From Oscillospiraceae bacterium (GTDB taxonomy: Bacteria > Bacillota > Clostridia > Oscillospirales > Oscillospiraceae): a stretch of 64,000 bases of DNA. This document shows, piece by piece, positions 58,387-64,000 of the stretch; position 1 is the stretch's first letter, and each line of letters begins with the position of its first letter. Where the stretch lies: assembly GCA_910575505.1 (NCBI GenBank), contig CAJTFK010000006.1, forward strand, positions 118,580 to 182,579, written 5' to 3'. Below the pieces are notes generated by a model. That model did not search any database, was not told the origin of the DNA, and was given only the letters and a program-made list of their open reading frames with translations. The translations under genes and the position numbers were made by a program.

Positions 58387-58850
58387 TGTTTGTCTATGAG
58401 AAAAAGCTGCAATACCCTGTCAAGGTCAAAAACACCAATCCCAAGCTGGCGTCGGTCATTATCTCCCAGTACGGCGGCCCCGACGGAGAGCTGGGGGCCT
58501 CCCTGCGCTATCTGAGCCAGCGGTTTTCCATGCCCTATCCGGAGCTGAAGGGACTTCTGACTGACATCGGCACTGAGGAGCTGGGACATCTGGAAATGAT
58601 TGGCGCTCTGGTCCATCAGCTGACCCGGAACCTCACGGAGGAGCAGATCAGGTCCGCCGGTTTTGACACCTACTTTGTGGACCGCACCGCCGGCGTTTAT
58701 CCTACCGCTGCCTCCGGCTTCCCCTACAGCGCTGCCAGTATGGCGTGTAAAGGGGATTTGGTTGCCGACCTGACAGAGGATTTGGCGGCAGATGGGGCGA
58801 CCATACAAGAACAACATGGCTGGAAACCGTTGAAAACACTGGATTGTTAG
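58386..58850 (+). pseudogene. cotJC: cotJC (manganese catalase-like coat protein), truncated by element insertion
   Basis: The first ~135 residues match CotJC: MFVYEKKLQYPVKVKNTNPK, GELGASLRYLSQRF and IGTEELGHLEM with di-manganese ligands. At DLTEDLAA-D the homology stops (58791-58793) and 18 unrelated residues lead to TAG at 58848. The normal protein is near 190-200 residues, so the last metal ligands are lost. The missing 3' part is presumably beyond the inserted element, outside the window. Confidence 0.82.
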
Positions 58851-58852
58851 TA

Positions 58853-58923
58853 GGACAAGCCTTTTCCGGCGGCGATGGTGTAAGGACAACCTGTTAAAAT
58901 TTTTGATGGGACAAGCTGTTTCC
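58853..58923 (+). repeat. Three short direct repeats at the element's left end
   Basis: GGACAAGCCTTTTCC (58853-58867), GGACAACCTGTTAAA (58884-58898) and GGACAAGCTGTTTCC (58909-58923). They could be recombinase or accessory-protein binding sites. Confidence 0.5.
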
Positions 58924-58951
58924 AAACGCAAGCTGCAATAAAACTCTCCAC

Positions 58952-58983
58952 TTTACCACCAGACTTTAGAAAAGAGGTACAAT
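58952..58983 (+). promoter_or_regulatory. MerR-type promoter for the merR gene
   Basis: TTTACC (58952-58957), 20-nt spacer starting ACCAGACTTT, TACAAT (58978-58983). The overlong spacer is characteristic of promoters untwisted by MerR-family activators. Confidence 0.72.
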
Positions 58984-59005
58984 AGGACAATGGGGGGTGA
59001 ATATT

Positions 59006-59746
59006 TTGACCACATATAAAACTGCCGAGGTTGCGGCGGTCATCGGAGTACACCCGAACACCGTCCGCCTGTATGAAAAATGGGGGCTGATCCCAGCGGC
59101 AAAGCGGCGGAAAAACGGCTATCGTGTTTTTACCGCTTTTCACATTCAACAATTTTGGCTGGCCCGGGCTGCTTTTCAAATCGAGGTGTTGCAGGGTGGT
59201 CTGCGAAAAAAGATTGTAGAGGTTGTGAAATTATCGGCCCAGGGAAATTTTGACGGAGCCATCCTTCTCACGCGGGAATATGTCGCTGATTTGAGAAAAG
59301 AGCGCAATCATGCGGAAGAGGCCATCTGTATTGTCCAGCATATCTTGTCCGGGGACAGCCCGGACACTCCGGTTTTCTTGAAACGAAAGGAAACCTCCGA
59401 TTACCTGGGTATCTCAATGGACACGCTGCGGAATTGGGAAATGAACGGGTTGTTGACAATCAAGCGGAAACAGAATGGGTATCGCGTCTACTCGGAGCAG
59501 GATATAAGGCGGCTGAAAATCATTCGTTCTCTGCGGTGTGCAAATTACTCCCTGGAGGCAATTTTACGGATGCTCCAGCAGCTCTCTAAAAATCCAAACA
59601 CCGATATTAAGCTGGCACTCAATACGCCGCGGCAGGACGAGGATATTATTTCCGTCTGTGACAAGCTGATTATCTCTCTTTCCTCGGCGGAGAAAAACGC
59701 AATAAAAATGCTGGATATGCTGCAAGAAATGAAGAAAAATTTTTGA
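59006..59746 (+). CDS. MerR-family regulator with two tandem HTH domains
   Basis: 246 residues. The first MerR HTH (about 1-70) has YKTAEVAAVIGVHPNTVRLY then EKWGLIPAAKRRKNGYRVF. The second (about 128-195) has KRKETSDYLGISMDTLRNWE then NGLLTIKRKQNGYRVYSEQD. A C-terminal helix follows. Two DNA-binding domains in one chain are unusual for MerR proteins. TTG 59006 is favoured (GGGGGGTGA upstream); GTG 58997 is the alternative. It probably controls its own promoter and the ABC operon. Confidence 0.85.
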   Translation: MTTYKTAEVAAVIGVHPNTVRLYEKWGLIPAAKRRKNGYRVFTAFHIQQFWLARAAFQIEVLQGGLRKKIVEVVKLSAQGNFDGAILLTREYVADLRKERNHAEEAICIVQHILSGDSPDTPVFLKRKETSDYLGISMDTLRNWEMNGLLTIKRKQNGYRVYSEQDIRRLKIIRSLRCANYSLEAILRMLQQLSKNPNTDIKLALNTPRQDEDIISVCDKLIISLSSAEKNAIKMLDMLQEMKKNF

Positions 59747-59756
59747 AACCCTCCAT

Positions 59757-59788
59757 CTTACCACCAGAGTTTCCTCTGGTGGTATTCT
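59757..59788 (+). promoter_or_regulatory. MerR-type promoter and palindromic operator for the ABC operon
   Basis: CTTACC (59757-59762), 20-nt spacer, TATTCT (59783-59788). The perfect inverted repeat TACCACCAGAG / CTCTGGTGGTA (59759-59769, 59774-59784) fills the spacer. The left half TTACCACCAGA is also in the merR promoter. Confidence 0.78.
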
Positions 59789-59815
59789 TATACCATGAAA
59801 AAAGGAGGTATCAAT

Positions 59816-60535
59816 GTGGAAGAAGTTGTAAAAGTTGAAAGTTTGACCAAGGCGTATGGGGCACTCCCTGCGATAGACCATGTGAGCCTGTCGGTCAAAC
59901 GCGGTACGGCCTTTGGACTGCTGGGGGCCAACGGAGCCGGGAAAAGTACGACCATTGAGTGCATCCTGGGGACGAAACGGGCGGACAGCGGAAATGTTTC
60001 TGTCCTCACCCTCGACCCCAGAAAAGACCGCCGCCGCTTATTCCAGAAGGTGGGCGTTCAATTCCAGGAGTGCGACTATCAGCCGGAAATAAAGGTTTCC
60101 GAATTGTGCGAGGAAACGGCCTGTCTTTACAAGTCCCCTGTTGATTGGAGAGAACTGTGTGAACAGTTTGGGATTGGGGATAAAACGGGATCACCCGTCA
60201 AGAGCTTATCCGACGGGGAACGCCAGCGGCTTTTTATTGTGCTGGCTCTTATCCCAAAGCCGCAAGTCGTTTTTCTGGACGAGCTGACAACCGGGCTTGA
60301 CGCAAGGGCGCGGCGGGGCGTTTGGAAAATCCTGAAAGAGCTGAAAGACGGCGGATTGACAATTTTTCTGACCTCTCACTTCATGGACGAGGTGGAGGCC
60401 CTCTGTGACGAGATTTGTATTCTCCAAAAGGGCCGGGCCGTGTTTTATGGAACGGTGGCACAGGCGAAAGAGAAAAGCGGCTGTGAAAACTTTGAGGACG
60501 CCTATTTGAAACTTTCCGGGGAGGGGATTGAATGA
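59816..60535 (+). CDS. ABC exporter ATP-binding protein
   Basis: 239 residues. Walker A GANGAGKST (about 38), Q-loop FQECDYQPE, signature LSDGERQRLFIVLAL (about 133), Walker B VVFLDELTTGLD (about 153) and H-loop SHFMDE. DrrA/CcmA-like type that works with an ABC-2 permease, likely drug or peptide export. GTG 59816 follows AAAGGAGGTATCAAT; the upstream in-frame ATG 59795 places that site inside the gene. Confidence 0.92.
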   Translation: MEEVVKVESLTKAYGALPAIDHVSLSVKRGTAFGLLGANGAGKSTTIECILGTKRADSGNVSVLTLDPRKDRRRLFQKVGVQFQECDYQPEIKVSELCEETACLYKSPVDWRELCEQFGIGDKTGSPVKSLSDGERQRLFIVLALIPKPQVVFLDELTTGLDARARRGVWKILKELKDGGLTIFLTSHFMDEVEALCDEICILQKGRAVFYGTVAQAKEKSGCENFEDAYLKLSGEGIE

Positions 60536-61275
60536 AAACCTTTTGTGCTCTGCTGAAAAATGAACTGAAATTGAATATCCGCAATATGAACATGGTGATT
60601 TTCGCCATCATCCTGCCCCTGGTGGTGCTTGTGATCCTCGGCTTTTTGTACGGGACGAACCCGGCGGCGGGCGGAACGGACTACACATTTTTGGAACAGT
60701 CTATCAGCGCACAGTGCGCCATCTCCATCTGCGCTGGCGGGTTGATGGGCCTGCCGCTGGTGGTAGCGGAATACCGGGAGCGAAAAGTCCTGAAACGCTT
60801 TCAGGTCACACCCATCAGCCCTGGTATACTGCTTGCCGTGGAATTTCTGATCTATGTGCTTTATGCTCTGGTGTCCTTGATTGCCCTGCTCCTGGTTTCC
60901 GGGCTGGCCTGGGACGTTCACCTGCGCGGCACCTGGGTGAGCTTTGCTGGCAGTTGGCTTCTGACCGTACTTTCTACCTTGAGCATTGGCATGATGGTGG
61001 GCGGTATCGCCAAGAATACCAAGAGCGCAAGTGTTATCGCTTGCGTGCTGTATTTCCCCATGCTGATTTTTTCCGGGGCCACCCTGCCCTTTGAAGTGAT
61101 GCCGGAGATCGTGCAAAAGGTTATCCGTGTGTTCCCCGTGACCCAGGGCATTCAGCTTATGAAATCGGCGTTCCTGGGCCTGTCAGTTGAACATTTCACA
61201 CTACCCATTCTTGTGATGCTGGCCGTTGCTCTGGCCTGTTCTGGAATTGCGGTGAAATACTTTAAGTGGGAATAA
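60532..61275 (+). CDS. ABC-2 type exporter permease
   Basis: 247 residues with six predicted helices, ABC-2 signature-like PISPGILLAVEFL and a C-terminal KYFKWE. Overlaps the ATPase stop (ATGA). Forms the membrane part of the exporter. Confidence 0.9.
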   Translation: MKTFCALLKNELKLNIRNMNMVIFAIILPLVVLVILGFLYGTNPAAGGTDYTFLEQSISAQCAISICAGGLMGLPLVVAEYRERKVLKRFQVTPISPGILLAVEFLIYVLYALVSLIALLLVSGLAWDVHLRGTWVSFAGSWLLTVLSTLSIGMMVGGIAKNTKSASVIACVLYFPMLIFSGATLPFEVMPEIVQKVIRVFPVTQGIQLMKSAFLGLSVEHFTLPILVMLAVALACSGIAVKYFKWE

Positions 61276-61312
61276 TGCGGCCGCATTTCGTTCTGCTGTT
61301 TATAACATAGCC

Positions 61313-61341
61313 TTGATCGTATTCCAAACCTATGATATGCT
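61313..61341 (+). promoter_or_regulatory. Promoter before the TIGR04076 gene
   Basis: TTGATC (61313-61318), 17-nt spacer, TATGCT (61336-61341). Confidence 0.5.
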
Positions 61342-61373
61342 CGGTAACGGGAAACCAGAAAGGAGGAGCTGAT

Positions 61374-61463
61374 TTGATTGCTTCTGGTCATCATGGGCAG
61401 TGGCAATCTGGAAATATTCTTTCTTTTACAAGTACGGTAAAATCCATAAACAGCGGAGGTTGA
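61374..61463 (+). CDS. Possible 29-residue leader peptide
   Basis: TTG start with AAAGGAGGAGCTGAT upstream; MIASGHHGQWQSGN then ILSFTSTVKSINSGG. The stop lies two bases before the next ATG, so it could couple translation of the TIGR04076 gene. No relative recognised. Confidence 0.35.
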   Translation: MIASGHHGQWQSGNILSFTSTVKSINSGG

Positions 61464-61465
61464 GC

Positions 61466-61813
61466 ATGAAAAAATGGCTTGATGAAGAATATGAATTTGA
61501 AGTTGAAGTGATCGGCTTTTTGCGTGGCGATCACACGGAGCATTACTGTCGGAATGGTGAAGAAATCGGAGATAAATATACCTGCACCTATGGATGTCCT
61601 GTCAATACGGAGGGATATGGTATTTGCTCCAAAGTGATGATGGTACTTTATCCGATCATGGAGGCCATCAGGAGCGGCGGAGATTTAGAGAACATCGGCG
61701 GAGACGGAAAATACAGCAAGGTAGTTGTCTGCCCTGATGGATGCGTTATGTTTCGGATTACAGCGAAGCCTTTAGGCAATCCAAATCCCTTTAAGGGAAA
61801 ATGTTTCGGCTGA
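61466..61813 (+). CDS. TIGR04076 family protein
   Basis: 115 residues. EYEFEVEVIGFLRGDHTEHY, a central CTYGCPVNTEGYGICSKVMM and VVVCPDGCVMFRITAKP. Cysteines at conserved spacing suggest a metal or redox site. Function unknown. CAGCGGAGGTTGAGC precedes the ATG. Confidence 0.8.
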   Translation: MKKWLDEEYEFEVEVIGFLRGDHTEHYCRNGEEIGDKYTCTYGCPVNTEGYGICSKVMMVLYPIMEAIRSGGDLENIGGDGKYSKVVVCPDGCVMFRITAKPLGNPNPFKGKCFG

Positions 61814-62184
61814 ACCCCTATTTCCCAGTAAACTTGAAAGTAATAAACGAGATTGAAATTGATATGAGGAATGTCATCCGCCCAACGGGATAATAAAAAA
61901 CCGTTGTTTTGGCGGCTGGTGCGCCTGAACAAAGTACGAGTAGCTCTGCGGCGGTTTGAAATAACGAATTTCAAGGCCGCCGCTTTCTTTTGAAAAAATG
62001 GAAAACGGAGGGTGTGTTAAAGTCGCCCATTTTTAAGGACACGGCGGTATCCGGGAGGTATTGTCGTGTCTATTTTTGTAATCCCATTACCTGATTTACC
62101 GTCAAAAAAAGCCTGACCCTCGCAACGGCGTACTCCACCCAAGGTTGCGAAAATCGTCAGTTTCAAGTTAATCATGTCGTACCC
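61814..62184. other. Non-coding region of the element with hairpins
   Basis: The gene-free stretch is 61814-62307. GCGGCGG...TTTGAAAT / ATTTCAA...GCCGCCGC (61948-61983) followed by TTTCTTTT is a long terminator-like stem. CCGCCCAACGG / CCGTTGTTTTGGCGG around 61880-61915 is another imperfect stem. No gene seen. Confidence 0.55.
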
Positions 62185-62222
62185 AGCACCCGAACGGCTT
62201 TTAGCTGTCCGGGTGCTTTTGT
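62185..62222 (+). terminator. Terminator ahead of the sigma-like cassette
   Basis: AGCACCCG (62185-62192) and CGGGTGCT (62210-62217) with TTTT following. Confidence 0.72.
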
Positions 62223-62307
62223 ATTCCCAAGCCAACCACCGTGGCCACGCTGCCGCTCTCCGCCCCCCTCCGTTCAGACCTCAAAAATCCGAAGGTCGTC
62301 AAGGACG

Positions 62308-62714
62308 ATGGAAATCACCGTCAAAATCAACGGGCGGTTTGTGTCTGTCGAGGTCAGCGCCGAGGTTGCCGGCTGTCTGGAACAGGCCAGGCGGAACAAC
62401 AGGAAACTTTACCGGGAGCGTCAGCGGCATTGGGACGGGCGCGAGTGTGACGAGTACATAATCAGCACCGAGGGCCGTTTGCCCTACTGTGCCACTCGGA
62501 GGAATTGGTCTGCCAGCAGGAAACCCTGGACGAAATTCTGGCGGTGCTGGCGCTCTGCACCCCCACCCAGCGGGAGCGGTTCTTGCTCTATGCGCTGTAC
62601 GATTTCAGCTATGCGGAGATTGCCGAGATGGAGGACTGTACCAAGGCTGCTGTCCATTACAGCATTGAGGCCGTCCGCAAAAAGTTTATGAAATTCTTCA
62701 AAAAACCTACTTAA
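62308..62714 (+). pseudogene. Sigma-70-like cassette gene 1, frameshifted
   Basis: The first frame gives MEITVKINGRFVSVEVSAEV ... STEGRLPYCAT up to about 62496. The rest (LVCQQETLDEILAVLALCTP ... FSYAEIAEMEDCTKAAVHYS) reads in another frame to TAA 62714. Restoring one C in ACT-CGGAGGAA to ACTCCGGAGGAA rejoins ATPEELVCQQ. The joined 135-residue protein has a sigma region 4-like HTH, as in Tn1549-like elements. Confidence 0.78.
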
Positions 62715-62819
62715 CGATTGGTCTCCCAAGTGGGCTATAAGGTGAGGGGCAACACGCTCCATCACCGGGAGGGACAAGCGGTTTCGGCTGCTTGTCCCTC
62801 CTGTCATTTAGGAGGTCTT

Positions 62820-63278
62820 ATGAAAATCATCAACCTACGGCTCCATTACCCCCACTGTCAGCAGGACAAGCTGGTGGAGGTCAGCGAAGAAGTCTTTGAA
62901 GTGCTGTACCAGTCCGTCAGGGAAATACGGAACTATGAGCGCCGCAAGCGGTATCACCGGGCCTACTACTCGCTGGACGCTTACGACTGGACGGAGAACT
63001 ACGCCCTGGAACACAGCCCGTCCCCGGAGCAGCTTGTCATGCTGGCGGAGGAACGGGCCGAGCGTGACCGGCTGGCCGCTGCCTTGCGGGAGGCCCTGAC
63101 CTACGCCACCCCCACCCTCGTCGGGACAAACTCCATATCTTTCGCTTCCGCCTGCGGCGAAAGCTCACTCATTCCGTTGTCCCTCCTCTCCCCGCGGTCA
63201 CCGCTTCGCCGGGTGACCGCGGGGACCCCATATGCGTCCGTTTGTGGCCTGTGCAATCTGCGCCGCCAGGGAAAGTGA
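62820..63278 (+). pseudogene. Sigma-70-like cassette gene 2, tail replaced
   Basis: ATG 62820 after TTAGGAGGTCTT. About 100 residues match the element's sigma-like proteins: MKIINLRLHYPHCQQDKLVE, YHRAYYSLDAYDWTENYALE and LAAALREALTYATPT. The region 4 HTH expected next is missing. Instead about 50 low-similarity residues (LVGTNSISFASACGE...) run through a hairpin-rich segment. Probably an insertion or deletion at about 63117 removed the functional end. Confidence 0.65.
63190..63224. repeat. Strong GC hairpin in the element
   Basis: CCCCGCGGTCACC (63190-63202) pairs perfectly with GGTGACCGCGGGG (63212-63224). A second stem CTTTCGC/GGCGAAAG lies just upstream (about 63140-63170). Confidence 0.75.
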
Positions 63279-63285
63279 GGGTGGA

Positions 63286-63742
63286 ATGGCAATCGTTAAT
63301 CTACGCAAATTACCCGCTCTACACAAAGGACACGTTCATTGAAGTGCCGGACGAGGTTGCCGCCGTCATGGAGGAATGTCGGCTCTACGAGAACCGGCAG
63401 GAAGGCAGGAAAAGTTACTATCACGTTTACTCTATGGATTGCAGCCCCGGCATTGAAAACCACGCCATGTTCCTGGTGCAGTCCCCGGAAGATTTGATTA
63501 TTCGGGAGATTGACGAGGTCGCTGAAGAACTGCTGTTGGAACATCTGGCGGAGGCCATCTCCCAGCTATCCCCCACCCAGGCGCGGCGGCTCCATGCCCG
63601 ATATGCCCTGAAGAAAAAATTCAGGGAGATTGCGGCAGACGAGGGCATCAGCGGAAGTTGCGCCTGTGACAGTGTGACTGGCGCACTCAAAAAGTTGCAG
63701 AAGATTTTTGCCAAAAATGGCTGGCTGGAAAAGGAGGATTGA
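63286..63742 (+). pseudogene. Sigma-70-like cassette gene 3, early frameshift
   Basis: ATG 63286 gives MAIVNLRK, then the frame is lost. The other frame continues YPLYTKDTFIEVPDEVAAVM ... LSPTQARRLHARYALKKKFR to TGA 63742. Adding two bases in CGCAAATTACCCG (RK-F-YPLY expected) restores one 152-residue protein. The HTH in REIAADEGISG is preserved. A GTG at 63281 in the long frame could still start translation. Confidence 0.6.
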
Positions 63743-63747
63743 CAGCT

Positions 63748-64000
63748 ATGGACAAGCCCCAGGAGGAACAAGCGGTTGAGAAGAAAATCGGCCAGTTGCA
63801 GAACCGTCAGAAGATTTTGCTGAACCGAAAGCGCAGCGAGGAACACCGGGCCAGGACGCACCGGCTGATTGGACGAGGGGCCATTTTGGAGGGTGTTTTC
63901 CCCGCTGTCGTGGAAATGGAAGGTGAGGAAGTCAAAGCGTTCCTGATTGCCCTGTCCCGTTTGCCGGGGGCGTGGGAGTTGACAGAAAACCTGCCGGAAA
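63748..64000 (+). CDS. DUF3847-like protein (3' partial)
   Basis: 84 codons to the window end. A coiled start (EEQAVEKKIGQLQNRQKILL, NRKRSEEHRARTHRLIGRGA) is followed by AILEGVFPAVVEMEGEEVKA. HRLIxRGAILE is the DUF3847 core, a small protein standard in Tn1549-like conjugative elements, often near relaxase genes. AAAGGAGGATTGACAGCT precedes ATG 63748. Confidence 0.8.
   Translation, partial: MDKPQEEQAVEKKIGQLQNRQKILLNRKRSEEHRARTHRLIGRGAILEGVFPAVVEMEGEEVKAFLIALSRLPGAWELTENLPE

Larger units (their letters stand above)
58791..64000 (+). mobile_element. Left part of a Tn1549-like integrative element
   Basis: Starts where cotJC homology ends, at a GA dinucleotide, a target used by large serine recombinases of the Tn5397/Tn4451 group. 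Contents: MerR regulator, ABC exporter, TIGR04076, three sigma-like cassette genes and DUF3847, the last four typical of Tn1549-like conjugative elements. The right end and recombinase are outside the window. Confidence 0.72.

Overview
The window reads as chromosome of a GC-rich, spore-forming Gram-positive gut Firmicute, most likely an Oscillospiraceae-type clostridium (Flavonifractor/Lawsonibacter/Dysosmobacter-like). This is inferred from the gene set and gene order (cdaA-cdaR; yicC-remA-gmk-rpoZ-priA-def-fmt-rsmB-rlmN-prpC-prkC-rsgA; spoVM, sipL, spoIVA, cwlD, cotJ), strong AGGAGG ribosome binding sites and many alternative starts. No rRNA or CRISPR array is present. One tRNA-like gene is present, inside a prophage.

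Layout. 1-6300: DUF3343/cysteine desulfurase pair, c-di-AMP synthase and its regulator, RseC-like, DUF5685 and J-domain proteins. 6451-19153: a compact, often overlapping housekeeping operon from yicC to rsgA. 19246-25709: spore-coat anchoring genes (24-residue spoVM, sipL-like, spoIVA), interrupted by a minus-strand polar amino-acid ABC transporter. 25930-35818: small accessory proteins (CPCC, DUF6892, DUF5713), ogt, a membrane gene broken by an in-frame TGA, coaX, an ECF sigma/anti-sigma pair and divergent PPi-type phosphofructokinase/aldolase genes. 36141-47174: ruvC-ruvA-[SUFU, DUF6054, small membrane protein]-ruvB, a decayed ATPase gene, sdpI, glmM, a sigH-like gene, trmK, nif3-like, yebC.

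47235-54618: a chromosomal Xer-type tyrosine recombinase whose upstream region carries a palindromic dif-like site, followed by a complete-looking ~6.2 kb filamentous-phage (inovirus) prophage. It has an HUH replication initiator, a minus-strand module with a ribbon-helix-helix repressor, a candidate ssDNA-binding protein, a tRNA-like gene with encoded CCA, a secreted structural protein, a string of tiny one-helix proteins including a coat-like paralogous pair, and a Zot/pI ATPase. A second dif-like site closes it. No integrase lies inside, so integration by host Xer is the natural reading.

54801-58790: radA, cwlD, a nucleotidyltransferase and a cotJ operon with fused cotJA-cotJB. cotJC is cut after about 136 codons at a GA dinucleotide by a second mobile element that runs to the window end. 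That element carries a double-domain MerR regulator, an ABC exporter under a matching 20-nt-spacer promoter, a TIGR04076 protein, three decayed sigma-like genes typical of Tn1549-like conjugative elements, and DUF3847.

The most novel material is the inovirus prophage with its dif-like sites, tRNA and tiny membrane proteins. Next are the twin MerR promoters and the element junction in cotJC. Database searches were not possible; family names rest on recognised sequence motifs.
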